Assembly: GCA_020747065.1 (NCBI GenBank)
Contig: JAGMVK010000010.1
Coordinates: 930,001 to 994,000 of the forward strand
Direction of reading: 5' to 3'
Length of the DNA stretch: 64,000 nt
Origin: Cadophora sp. MPI-SDFR-AT-0126
Lineage: Eukaryota; Ascomycota; Leotiomycetes; Helotiales; Ploettnerulaceae
Part shown: in pieces, positions 1 to 11,250 of the stretch
How the letters are laid out: every line of letters starts with the position of its first letter
How positions within the stretch are numbered: the first letter of the stretch is position 1
Program-made: the position numbers and the translations under genes
The notes under the pieces: generated by a model
The model's input: only the letters and a program-made list of their open reading frames with translations
Databases searched by the model: none
Told to the model about the DNA's origin: nothing

Positions 1-408
1 GCAGAGGGTGTGTCTGCGCTGGCGCGCCACCTTCTGACCTGCCCTGCCCTGCCTGGTCGGAGTCCTGGTCCAACCCTGCAAAGGTAAAGTTGAGTCTGCC
101 CGCATTGACAATTTAAACGTTCGTGATGCAGGCCTCCAAATCCCCGTTTACCGAAGTCCCTGCAGATGTAGAAACCCCGGAGTTGGTGGAATGCCCGATA
201 ACAGGAAATGTTGTGTGATGGAGAGAAGAGCATCTGTGGCCCCACAGACAGCTCAGCTGTTCCGTTGTTCATGTCATGTTGTGTCGTGTCATATCATATC
301 ATATCGTACCGCATGGCATCGTATCGAATTTGAGTCGAGTCGTGACGATGGCAATGATGATGGCCAGATAACACATCAGACCAATAGATCAGATCAGCAC
401 AGGTCAGA
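1..408. other. 3' flank of the Rpn4-like gene, no gene seen
   Basis: This stretch lies beyond the stop codon of the minus-strand zinc-finger gene and should hold its 3' UTR and terminator. It contains a short repetitive run around 287-306 made of CATAT/TCATA units. I see no open frame that looks coding and no RNA gene. A neighbouring gene could begin off the left edge. Confidence 0.5.
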
Positions 409-2614
409 TCAGTCATGAATGCCACCCACCCGACGCCGACTCTTGGTCATATCAACATGCTCAGGATGCACCACGCGCAAGTGACGAGTTAATGCGTCGT
501 TCCGGCTGAAGGTCTTCTCCTCGGTGCATAGCGGACAGTGCACCTTCAACTTGCGTGCGTTGTGGATGGTGTCCTCATGTCGGGTGAGATCGTATGGACG
601 AGAGAAAATGGTGTTACATGGCTTGCCAGTTGATGGATTGATACGTTCACACTGCGTTTAATTAGTATTTATTTGTCGTCAAATGGTAAAAACAAGAGAG
701 GAATGAAAGGAAGGATTTGGATGAAAATGGGGAACCGAGCTTTGTGAAAATTGTGAAAAACTGTGAGAAAAGAAGAAAACTTACTTTGTGAGGCCCCGCT
801 TGAGAATTGCGTTGCGCCGCTGAGGTCATCCCGCCTTCATCCCCGCCGCCGATCACCGCCGAAGCCGAATTTCGGTGGCCTTCGCGTTTGTGTCGCTGCA
901 GCTTCGCTGGAGTGTCGAAACGGAGAGTGCAGCCATGGTAGGTACAAGTGTAGGTGCCAGTGTCGGCCGCTGCACCCAAAGGCTTTTTCATGTCCGAAGA
1001 GTCAGCAGCAGCATACTCGCTGCTGCTGGATTCCATCGAGGTAAGCGTCGAGGGGAAGTCCTCGCTGACGTTGGAGAGATTGCTTGGTTGGCGTCGGGAG
1101 TTCGGGACGAATGGGTATTGCTGAGGAATCTGCCGGACGCTGCCTGCAACCGCCGGAGGCACAAAGTTGAATGAGCCCTGGTGTTGCGTGGTCTGCGAGG
1201 CTGTTGAGTATGCTGACGAGCTTTCCCTCCTCGTGGTCGCCATGCTACCATAACTTCTCTGGGACGCATTGTCATCATCCGAGGGATCCTGAGCCAGAGC
1301 AGGCTGTTGGCGATAATTTGAAGTCTGACGCTGGTTCTGCTGTGGTGGGAATAATGGAGTATTCGCATCCTCCTCGCTCTCGTGATACACTAGATCAACA
1401 TCCTTCGGTGAAATTGTCTTGGGTGTGGAGTGTTCCGAGGATGCCCTCTCCAGCTGCTGCTGCAATGCCCGCGCATCGCTCTCCGCCTTTTGCTGCTGTC
1501 TCAAATGCTGTGCAGTTCCAAAACGAACATTGGGCGACTGCGGCCCAAAAGTATTTCCCAACGGCGCCAGGGGGGACCCTTGCCTGAAGGGCGACCGCTC
1601 TCGTGAAGGTATCGTCAGAGGTGTTTGAATGTTGGCACTCAAGTGCTGAGAGTTCGCAGCTTGGAGTCTCTGCGAAAAGACATCGTTCTGAGGCGAAAGA
1701 GTGACGCTGGGCGCGGGAGTCGAGGAAGGCGTCGACGTGAGTTGGAAGTTTGGGTTGTAGAGTTCGTCGGTATAGACGTCCGTCATTGTCCTGTTGAGTT
1801 TGGGGACCGTATTTCTATGTGCTTCATCGTCGCAATGTTGTAAGTATTCAGACAACCATAAATCGAACCGCGAAGTCTCACCATTCTTTTGTCTGTCTTC
1901 CTCGTATGACGGTGGCGTGGATGGTGAGTCATTTGCCACCGTAGATGATATTGACGGCCTCCCCGACTGGTTGAAATCCGGAGCTGCCAACAGCTCGGAG
2001 GAGGTTCCAGTCTGCTTTGGAAGGCCATCGTGACCCATGGTGAATGTTAGGTTCGGGTTGTGGTAGAAGTTCGAGTAGTGTGGCGTAAGGAAATGCTCCT
2101 GCGATGGAGTACGCGCTGGGGTCAGAGGCTTCGATGAATTGTGTTGATAGTCATGAAACTCATGATAGATGTCGCCGACGACTTGGGGATTCGAGGTATT
2201 CGCAGTGTACGGCGATGAGGGGCCCGCAGATCCCAGCGAAGACAGCGAAGACTCTCGGTGGTGAGCCCGTGTCGCAGACCGAGGAGTGAGTTGACCGTTT
2301 TCAAGCCAGCTGTTGTTTGAATGCTCAGACTGCATCAGTGGTTGAGATTGGGGCGAAGGGAATTGTTGTTGGTGCTGAGATTGATAGTCGAACAGTGGTT
2401 GATCTTGGCCGAAGGAAAAGAGATTCGACGTCGTGTTAGTATATTGTGGTTGTGGTGTTGAGATGAGCGGTGCTGATGTTGAAGTTGATGTTGAAGTTGA
2501 TATTGATGTCGGCGACCAGTGTTGTTGTTGTTGTTGATGTTCTTGTTGTGGTATGCTGATGGATTGAGAGTGAGAGTAGAGCTGACGTCGATGGTTGGGT
2601 AACTGTGCTAACAT
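409..2614 (-). CDS. C2H2 zinc-finger transcription factor, Rpn4-like
   Basis: Two exons, complement(409..651, 785..2614), in phase 0 across a 133-nt intron (donor GTAAGT, branch TACTAAT, acceptor CGCAG); about 690 residues. The first 570 residues are low-complexity: Gln runs, an STSTST stretch and Ser/Pro-rich tracts. Three C2H2 fingers sit at the extreme C-terminus. The first (CX4C...HX4H) ends exon 1; the second carries the motif SRPYDLTRHEDTIH and the third SRNDALTRHLRVVH, both in exon 2. This arrangement and the SRPYDL motif match what I recall of fungal Rpn4 proteins, which activate proteasome genes. The orthology is inference from motifs; a different C2H2 regulator remains possible. The start is the first ATG of the long frame. 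The frame stays open upstream to about 2713 without another ATG, and a CAG at 2635 could mark a splice from a further 5' exon. Confidence 0.75.
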
Positions 2615-3362
2615 TTCGTAGTGCGTATCGATCGCCACCTGCACCAGCGAGAGCCCTTTACTTATAGTAACCGGTCTCGGATCTGTAAGCGAGGTGACTC
2701 GAGCAACTCTCAAGCAAGACTGGAGTGGACTGTATGTAGGTAGTTGAGCACAGAATGGAGTCGAAGCGTGTGGCTAAGCTGGCTCGAGTTCGTAATCAAT
2801 TGGTCATGTGCCTGTGTTCTGACACAGTTAGGTGACTGTTTTTCAAATCCGTTGTTGGTTGAGTGTCTGGCTAACTAGGTAGGTAGTGCGTACTCGTACT
2901 GTTGAGTGTATGTATGTTCGTCGATGGCTGACTGGAAGTTCGGACTCGGTGTTGAGGCGTGTCGGGGATAATCGAAAAATCTGGCCGAGTCTTGATAAGA
3001 AGGAACAGAAGAAAAAAAAAGACCAGTTGATGGATGAGTGGGTGACTTTCTTTTGTCTTGTTTCCTTTCTTCTTTGTTGTTCTGAAGTGGAAAGCAAAGG
3101 AAAGGAAAGCAGGTTGTAGGTAGTAGGTAATGGATGAAGCTGTGAGTAGAGCAGAGCAGAGTGGAGAGGGTGGGGTGGGGTGGATTGGAGTGGAGATAGT
3201 ATATAGTGGGTTCTGGTCTGTTCTGGTGATGGCGAGAATGCAACACAGATGGCGACTAGATCTTGTTATATTCACGGCAATTCCAAGCAGAGCGAGCGTG
3301 CAGTGTATCGAGGATCGGTATGGCATCCCGGCATTCGTCGTCGCATTAACCAGATTCTTCCA

Positions 3363-3394
3363 TTCTTTCTTTCTTTCTTTCTTTTCTTTCTTTC
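3363..3394. repeat. (TTCT)n microsatellite
   Basis: A nearly uninterrupted run of TTTC/TTCT units on the plus strand, read as a purine-rich GAAA run on the strand of the downstream zinc-finger gene. It lies about 750 bp upstream of that gene's start codon. Confidence 0.85.
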
Positions 3395-3842
3395 GATCTT
3401 TCTAATCCGTCCCCTGTCCTGCTGCTGGTGGGGCGGCATGCAACGGCACACCCACGAGGCAGGGGTCTCGGATAAAAAATGATAATGACGACAGAGTGCT
3501 GCTTCTCTAAGTCTCTAAGCCTCTTTGGGCAGGACCATCCCAGAACATTCGAGAAAAAGGCGGGGCCTAAGGGTCCTCGTAAAGTGGGTCGCCGTGGTGG
3601 GCCGATCACTGTCACTCCATCGCCCGCCGACCGGGGTGTGGTGTGCTGAGCTCAGCCACGATTGTTGCTCTTTTTGTCCTGCATGCCACCATGCCATGTC
3701 CCCCCCCCCTTGCCATACCATGCATCTCCTCTCCTCTTCTGCAAAGATTTTCATTGGGTCCGTGACAAAGAAAGTTCTGACAAGCGACGTGCTGGACCTG
3801 ACCTGGCTGGCCCTGCTCGGATCTGACCGTCCTGGTGCACTC

Positions 3843-3873
3843 GACTGGACTGGACTGGACTGGACTGGACTGG
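3843..3873. repeat. (GACTG)6 minisatellite
   Basis: Six tandem copies of a 5-bp GACTG unit, about 35 bp from the PACE-type motif at 3907. No coding frame uses it. Confidence 0.85.
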
Positions 3874-3906
3874 CCCCTTCCAAGAATAGGTAGTAGTGCA
3901 AACGCT

Positions 3907-3915
3907 GGTGGCAAA
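3907..3915 (+). promoter_or_regulatory. PACE-type motif GGTGGCAAA
   Basis: An exact copy of the nonamer known in yeast as the proteasome-associated control element, the binding site of Rpn4. It lies about 1.3 kb upstream of the start of the Rpn4-like gene. Another exact copy on the minus strand (1932-1940) falls inside that gene's coding region and is probably incidental. About 0.5 copies would be expected by chance in 64 kb on both strands. Confidence 0.4.
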
Positions 3916-6900
3916 ACTCTTGCATTATTCTGCATTACTCTACATTATTCTGCATTATTCCACCTATTGCTCCTTCGAAAGCTCCATAAGCTCCATGTGT
4001 GCCCACTTTTCAAGACATCGCATTCCACTCAATCCGCATCACTAAAGACGGAATCGAGGGAGATCTGCATCCACGTTCCCCTAAGTCGATAAGATATTCC
4101 CCCGCCATCATGAGTTTGACCTTGATTCTCTTAATGTAACGTTCATGGCCGCTCGCTACCTGCAGCACTGGGACGGAATTCAGCTGAGGAGGTGTGGCTG
4201 GTGAGTCCGTACGATACAAGTCACTACTGGCACTTCTGGCTATGGTACCTACTGACCCAAGCTGTCGGTACGAAGGTCTGAAGCCAAGCCCTATCGTATC
4301 TGCTGTGCCGCCCCCTAGAAAGGTGCTAAGCTCACTATACGAGTTGCACACGAACGGTTGAGCCCGGCCAAGCCCAGATACTTGAGGTCGTCTGCTCTTT
4401 GTAATCCCATCCACTGGACTCATGATTGCTAACACTGCGTTGTACTATTTCCGAAATATCTCCTATCTAAAGAAGAGCTCCAAAGACAATGAGTGTTCCG
4501 AAACAGTAGATGAGCTGCGCAAAATCCGCTGGAAGAAATCCAAATCATTATACAAGCAAAGCCTCGGACCGCTCGCTCCGTTATGAGTAGTAAACATAAT
4601 AGGATCGGGTGTATTCGCACTTTGCGATACGTCCGAATCACAGACTGACGACAGTGTAAAATTAGCAACTTACTTTTCCTTGACCACGTAAGCATGCCAC
4701 GATTGTTGCGGCGACAGGACAAATTGAGAGATCAACGGCCAAGAAGACAAAGCCACGAGATGAATCGCGTAGAGTAAAGAAGAACAATGCGTAAGGGTCA
4801 TTAAGAATGCCATGCTCGCGTACGGCTTTACAGGACCAGTTTCAGGGGAAAGATACATGTCCATTCCAGGCGCGTGACTTTGCTCGGCGAAAGATGTCGC
4901 TCTCCTTCACCGACGTGCTTTGCCTCCGTGGATTGATAGCGAATGCTCGCGCCTCGGTATCCCGGGCTCGCTTTTCTTCAAGTCTTGATAATTCTTGATA
5001 AGTCTCAGTAATCAGAAACTGATGTCTTGTGGACCGAAATGGAATCATAGCTAGAGATCCACTCACCTAAAGGGCAATAAAACAGTCAGAGTTCATGGCA
5101 GACACTTGCCGGCCGAGCCACCCGGCTTGAATTCCAGTTCGAATTTGCAATTGGATTCATTCAGATGCTCAAATGGCCGCGCTGTCTCTTGTTGCACAAC
5201 ACAAATAAAGTTTCTTCGAGCCTCTGCTCCTCTCCTTGGCAGCTGACAGCAGGACAGGTCAACATGGGTGCTGCCACGAGCTTGAGGGAAACACGACAGA
5301 CAGTCTTCTCCCCACAAAGGACCGCCCATCCCATCCCAGCCGCAAGGGACCCGCTGACGCTTTGACACAGATCTCCTCGGTCCCAGGGTCCGAGAGGTGC
5401 GGGAATCAAAAGAGATCGACAGCTGTGGCTTGACCAACCCATCTCTAGGGCTGAGTATGACACTACGCCTGAAAAGTCGAGACTAGCCGAGCTGTCAAGC
5501 CACCTCCACGCGGGACTAAGGTCGGGAGAAAATCTCTACCCTTTGCTGCCAACTCAACCAAAGCAAGGTGTGGCTGAACTCTTGCTTCTTGGACCCTGAG
5601 ACAGGCGGGACTCCCTTGTTTCGACGACTGAGCCGACCTCCAAACCTGGCCTGGCATGGCCTGGCCTGAATCATGTAGACCTTGTGCGGCCCCAATTAAA
5701 GTCCTCGAAAACCTGCTAACTTCAAAATGCAAACAGTTCTCTCGCTCCACCCATTCGGAGAAGCCGGCATGCATTAAGATTCCAAAGTGGAAAGATCTTC
5801 CGTCGTCCAATGGATGGGTTTTCTTTTCAACGATGCGCGATGCTGTGCACCAAGTAGTGACTGCACTGCACAATACCACACACAATAGTTTTTATGCAAC
5901 AGTCAGGTCGGGTCGAATCCCGCTCGGCGAACTTCGTCGTCGGTTGTAGTACTGTATGGAGGAGGACCTTTCGTCCGGACCTTCAAACGCCGGGAAGCCA
6001 GTGTCAGTGTCGGGGTCTGCGTCGGTGTCGGTAAAGTATCGGTAAATTGTCGGAGACGCCTAGTCCCGTAAGTACGCTTGCCGATCAGGGTTTCGGGCAC
6101 AAGAGTTCCCCAGAGCACCACGGAGATACAGATACACTTTTGCGATGGCTTACATAAGCAGCTTTCAGCCACAGAGGAAGAAAGAGTCTTCTCTTCTGGG
6201 GGCTGGCTATGATCAGGACTGACACGACCATTACCTGCCTGATACCGTCGTCCATCCCTGCAACATTGGAACATGCCGACACGACTCGCTCGCAAGATTC
6301 AGCAAGATTCAATAAACGCACCTGAGATGTACGCAAAATACAAATACAGTGTACGGAGGGTATGCGTGCTATTGATAGAAATCTTGGTTGGAAAGTAGGC
6401 AATCTCGGCGATCAGTCGCCAGGGTCCTAAACAGCATGATGTAATTGACGGTCTCGAGATGGAGGCAACCCAATCGAGGAAGTCGGTGGGTGGTGCACCA
6501 TATCTCGCATCCGAAGTTGACACGTTGAGAGTCTCCTTTGGGGCCGGCTTCTGTTGTTGTCTCGGATGGGCCACTTATGCCACGAGACATGTTCTATGTA
6601 TAACTGGGAGATCGCTTGGTGCAGGCCGTATCCGTATCGTGCGGAAAGCGGAACCTCATCCCGCACTTCTGATTGGGAAGTCGACTCGGGGCTGTGTATG
6701 ATCAACCCCACGAAAACGATGGGAGGGGACGGGACTAGACGTTCAAATAGAGATATGAGCTTGCTCTCGTTAATTTAGCTTGGCTGCCCTCGAAATTGCC
6801 GTCGAGGTGGGAAAGTTCCTTTGTTCCGGGAGATAATGTTCGCCTCCCTCTGCCACGTGCCATCACAAGTCAGGTATTGAGATCTGGAATTGATCGGTCT

Positions 6901-7162
6901 TGAAGTATGGCCTGTGTGGTTGATTATGATTTATTATTATTGGTTCTCTGTGGACAAATTTGGCCATACTGCGAGCTCTGCTGTAGAAAGGGTATCAATC
7001 AAAGGGGAGGCAAATTAATGTCCACAGGCCGCGACGTTCCTCCATGTTTCTCACCTTTTCACTATGCTGGCAGAACAGAGCATATCCACCTCGGGCATCC
7101 AGCAACCATGAATGATGCAGTCATAAGGCTTGTGTGGACGAGTTCAGCGGCACCGTGAAATG

Positions 7163-8981
7163 TCAATCAGCTGTGTCTTGCTTCAACGCTGCAAGTAGAC
7201 ATCTCATCCTCTGCCCGCTTGCCTTCAACGCGAATACATCACCTCCTTCCGCCTTATTCCTCGCATCAGACTCCTTCTTCCTTCTATCTCCTTTGGTTTT
7301 GTTCTCTCGTGCCAATATGCCTTTGTCAACAGCTGTTTTAAGACTCTGGGTATATTCACACCCACCCGCCCTTACGAGACTCCGAAAGAAGTTCTCGGCA
7401 AGAATCGAGACTCGAGCGTTATCGCTGACGGAAGAGGTCGACGAAGCAAATGGTAAGAAGCACCGCTCCAGCATTAATTGCGTCACACCGTCGTCGTTTC
7501 GGTATTCGATTGTCTGCGGCCGTGGAGCACTCAGTGGTAAGAGCCGAACTAGGAGAAGCTGGGCAAGCGTGACAAAGACGAAAGAAGGCATTTGAGACGA
7601 GTCTGCTGTTGACATGAATTGAGTGAACGCTGGTAGAGGAAGCCGGACGGTGCATTGGTATATCTCATCGTACACGTCACCACAATCGGCAAAGCACTCG
7701 GGAAGGTAAGCGGATACCCGTGATAGCTGGTGAGAGTTAGCATGCCAGCAAGCAAAGCAACAATGTTCTGCAGGTAACATACCAGCATAACAACTCGCTG
7801 TCGAAGTGCCATAGAATCCATGTCTCCGAGCCAGTCCTCTCCTGGCATGATTTCATCCTCATCACCCTCTTGGGAGGATTCAGGAGAGCCATCCGATTCA
7901 AATTCTGTCTCATCCTCGTTGTCGTAAGACCCAAACATCTTGCCCAGCGGGTCATCTCTTTTCCTCTTCTGCCCATATCTCAGCTTCTTAGTCTCATTGG
8001 GAAATACTTCCGGAAAATCTTTCAAACTTTCAGCATCTCCATCCGCAAACGCAGATCTGACGATTCGCTTCATAGCATGAGACTTGTCAACAGCATCAGT
8101 GAGGTATTTGACAATCAGCGACTGCCGCCGCAGCTCCCAGCAATCTTCTTCGGCGAGGTCCTCCTGCTCCCGCTCCGTCCAATCATCCTCCAGAACATCC
8201 AGTATATAGTCCAGCCAAACCTTCCAGACTTTCCACCTGCGAGGGTATTTCACACTGCAATTGAAAGCCCATCCAACCATGTGCCAGAAGTCCCGGGCAC
8301 ACCTGCGTATCCTGCCATTGTTTGCAATAGTCCCATTCACATGCTCCTGCTTGTCTTCTACATCTGAACCGCTGGATCCCTCGTATTTTATCCGGCTCGA
8401 TCTAGATTTCCGGTTACTGGTTAGATGGGAGAAGGAAAAGGCATCGCCTAGATTTGCATTTTGGGGTCCTAGGTTTATCAAAATATTCCGAAGGACAAGT
8501 ATCGCCTGCGATGGTAGAAGGATGTTCAAAGCTTCTTGAGCGGTAGGTCGGGGGTGTATGAGAAGTGCGCAGACGAGTTCTACGTGATGAGGATCCGGTG
8601 CAACAGTTGGTTTGTCTTGATGCTCGGGATGAGCTGCACCTGCAACGACGAGATCATTGAGCAGAGTCAGGGCAGTAGAATCTAGACTTATTAGCGAATA
8701 AACAACTTGGGGGCGTACGATACAAACATATCTGCTCGTCCAAGTATATATGACAATGTTCTTTGACCTCCACACTCACTGGGACAGACCTTCGGTAGCC
8801 AGGCTTTGAGAGCGGCAAGATATCTGCAGCAGACGTAGAGTCCTCCGTAATGGACATTGGTGATCTCGGTGCAGTGTGAAAGGAGGAGGGCGAAGATGAG
8901 GTGGACGTTGGGGAAGAGAGGGGCAATGCCATTTGGGGGACGCGTCGGAACGCGACGGTGTTGGCGGCCCGTGCAATGAGT
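7163..8981 (-). CDS. Protein of unknown function with C-terminal Lys-rich segment
   Basis: Resolved exons are complement(7163..7726, 7783..8681) and a 5' exon ending at 8780. The introns are 56 nt (7727-7782) and 98 nt (8682-8779), both with consensus donors and CTAAY branch sites. The long middle exon starts with a helical part (NDLVVAG, LLIHPRPTAQEALNILLPSQ) and contains a Trp-rich segment (RRWKVWKVWLDYILDVLEDDW), a basic KRKRDD stretch and an acidic run. The last exon ends in a charged segment (ARENKTKGDRRKK) followed by a short helix. I recognise no domain. The frame that fits the 8780 donor (phase 1) encodes a hydrophobic helical stretch ending ALKAWLPKVCP but has no ATG before its upstream TGA at 8982-8984; the only nearby ATG (8930-8932) is in another frame. 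So the true start is unknown: either a missed exon or a one-base indel near 8905-8930. Confidence 0.6.
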
Positions 8982-10053
8982 TCAATTGAGATGCGGCGAG
9001 GTCTATGAAATGAAAGTACCTTTACTATCGATCCTTTACAGTGGTATACAGTACAGCATGCGTGAATATGAGACCAGACGATGCGATATAATGCGATGGA
9101 ATTCAGAAGGACTTGTGTGGTCGATGCGAGAAGTTATGTGGATGTGATCTGTAGTTTGCATTGGCGTTCTTGCTTATAGTCTGGTTTGGTCAAAGATGTT
9201 GCTTTCAGCTTGACAACTTTTGAACCAAGCAAAAAGCCAGTCCCGTTTTGTCTCAAATGTTGCTTTCTACACAACCTTTCTTCCTATTTTCAACCTTGGA
9301 CGAAGTGCTACGTAGGTATAATGCAGCATTCTCTCTAGCGCCATCCAGTACTGTGTGCTTTCTTTCCTCGACATTATGATAATTTGTTCCAAGCTTGATT
9401 CCTTCAGCTTTTCTACTCGCAATTCATTGCAGGCAGTTGAAACGGAGTGAGTGGGGTATCTTTCTGCTTTTGCGCTCGTTCATCCACCTCTTAATCGGAG
9501 CTGGTGGAAATATCAACACCACGGTCATTGCGGTACACAGGCCTCTAGTCTTGCCACCAGATTCTCTCGGGACAGATTTCTTCGGGCTCTCTTTTCCTCT
9601 GACTCTTTGTTTCAAAATAGATCCTGGTTTTTGACGATGGCTTGGCCAGGTATCAAGTAGCAAGCTTTCACACAACGACGGTCTATCACCTTGTTCTTTG
9701 CACTGCGGATGTAATTCCGACGCCTTCAAAGCTGTCAATGCCATCATTTTACATATATCCACTTGGTTGGAATATTCTACGGTTTATTCTTGCAGCTGCG
9801 TGTCCGCTGATGCGCTTCCTACAGTACTTCCCGAACGCAGCAGTCCAAGTGAAGCTACCCCACTTTTGAGACCTTGCACAGCTCTCCTGTGTCTCTGTGT
9901 GCAAGAGTTAAGTCCTGAACGGCGTCTTATTTCTCACGAAGCCGGATCGAGTGTAGAACCTCGGGGCCACTGCTTAACACCATATATCTTCTTTCTTCAA
10001 CTGCCGTCTGTTCGCGATACTCAAGTGGAACTTCTGTAAGGAACCAAGACAAG
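8982..10053. other. Divergent intergenic region, about 1.1 kb
   Basis: It separates the minus-strand unknown gene from the plus-strand glyoxalase-like gene and should hold both promoters. Short frames such as 9424-9762 (minus) and 9698-10039 (plus) lack recognisable features. I see no repeat or RNA gene. Confidence 0.5.
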
Positions 10054-10941
10054 ATGGCACACCTCGATCACATCATCGTGCTTGTACCTTATGCCTCATT
10101 GACAAATCCTCCAGCGTGGATAACCGAGAATTTTACAATTACGCCCGGTGGCCAGCATGCAGATCGAAAGACCGAAAATCGACTAATATGCTTCCGTGAT
10201 GGCAGTTATGTCGAGTTAATAGCATTCGTCAACGACGACCCGAAGAATAGAGAAGGGCATCGTTGGGGCGGCAAACATTTCGGAATTATCGACTTTGCCT
10301 TTACGCATAGGACCGGAGATGCTGCTGCCTTATTCTCGGAGCTGCAAGAACGACTGGATGGCGTAGACTGGAAGGAAGACGCAATAAAAGTCGAGTACCA
10401 ACCACCTGTTGCTGGAGGGAGAAAGAGGCCAGATGGAAAGGAGGTCAAATGGACTGTGACCACACCGGTCACCACAACTGGATATCAGAGTGGACAGCTT
10501 CCATTTTTCTGTCACGACGTAACGCCACGTTCGGTTCGAGTTCCAGTCTCCGAGGAGGCGATCACCCACCCAAACGGCGCATATGGGATTAAGCAACTCA
10601 CTATCTTTGTCGACGAATCAAAGATCGGGGCTCTCTCTCAGGCCTATGCTGCTATCGCGGGAGTACCTGATTCCTCTACGGGTGACTCCTACGGCATCTT
10701 CAACTTGAGGAGATTAATTGAGGTCGAGGGCAGGAAAAATGCGCAGTTCAACTTGCGGACGCCAACTCAGCAATGGCAGGTAGATTCAATGAAGGAGAGA
10801 GGTGGAGCGTTCTTAGGAGCTCTAACTTTTTGTGGTCGAGTTGCCTCGGGCGAGACAGAGTCATCAAGGAGGATTGATGATGGAAATGGTGGTATGGGAG
10901 AGGTTTATCTTGACTTGGAGACGTTGGATTTGGAAACTTAA
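10054..10941 (+). CDS. Glyoxalase-like domain protein
   Basis: A single uninterrupted frame of 295 residues from an ATG preceded by CAAG. The N-terminus (LDHIIVLVPY) and a following glyoxalase/vicinal-oxygen-chelate pattern, with GGQHADRKTENRL and a downstream GxxYVELIAF strand, match the glyoxalase-like domain family (Pfam PF13468 type). A second half around residues 170-265 repeats the fold with GIKQLTIFVDE. Members of this family are mostly uncharacterised and need not be lactoylglutathione lyases; the metal ligands cannot be assigned by eye. No signal peptide or membrane segment is visible, so it is probably cytosolic. It lies upstream of the tail of the purine permease, separated by 309 bp, in convergent orientation. 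Function beyond family level is not supported. Confidence 0.8.
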   Translation: MAHLDHIIVLVPYASLTNPPAWITENFTITPGGQHADRKTENRLICFRDGSYVELIAFVNDDPKNREGHRWGGKHFGIIDFAFTHRTGDAAALFSELQERLDGVDWKEDAIKVEYQPPVAGGRKRPDGKEVKWTVTTPVTTTGYQSGQLPFFCHDVTPRSVRVPVSEEAITHPNGAYGIKQLTIFVDESKIGALSQAYAAIAGVPDSSTGDSYGIFNLRRLIEVEGRKNAQFNLRTPTQQWQVDSMKERGGAFLGALTFCGRVASGETESSRRIDDGNGGMGEVYLDLETLDLET

Positions 10942-11250
10942 GCCTCAGATGAGACATATTTGGCTCAGGCGAGGACGAGGATCTTGAAATTTTGATCTCT
11001 TAGAGGCGAACTCGACATGGTCAACCTATGGGTTTCAAGGCAGTTCTACATCGCATGTACTGCAAATTACGTCTGTATTTCGCGGCCTTCATTTCAGCCA
11101 TGATATTATGGAATGAAATCAAGTATCTGCCAATCTTGCCAACGGGGCGAAATATGTACATCTTATGTTTACAAGGATTCCAAGCCATCGCGAGACCATA
11201 CCTCAGCACTCGATTCCCAGATAGCTATCGAATATCTTCCAAAGACAAAA
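10942..11250. other. Short convergent intergenic region
   Basis: This 309-bp stretch lies between the stop codons of the glyoxalase-like gene (+) and the NCS1 permease (-). It should contain both 3' ends. I see no other feature. Confidence 0.5.

Larger units (their letters stand above)
2615..7162. other. 4.5-kb gene-poor interval upstream of the Rpn4-like gene
   Basis: The first 1-1.5 kb must contain the promoter and leader of the zinc-finger gene; the right end is the 3' flank of the gene ending at 7163. Many short frames exist (for example 4010-4435 and 5463-5885, minus), but none has a recognisable domain or convincing splice signals joining it to another. The interval holds pyrimidine-rich and pentanucleotide repeats near 3.4-3.9 kb and an 11-bp-like imperfect repeat of GCATTATTCT units around 3920-3962. 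A long non-coding transcript or a long regulatory region is possible but not shown. Confidence 0.45.

Noticed and set aside
5905..5920. tRNA B-box-like sequence GGTCGAATCCCG
   Set aside because: No matching A box or cloverleaf can be drawn upstream, and the first bases deviate from the GGTTCGANTCC consensus.
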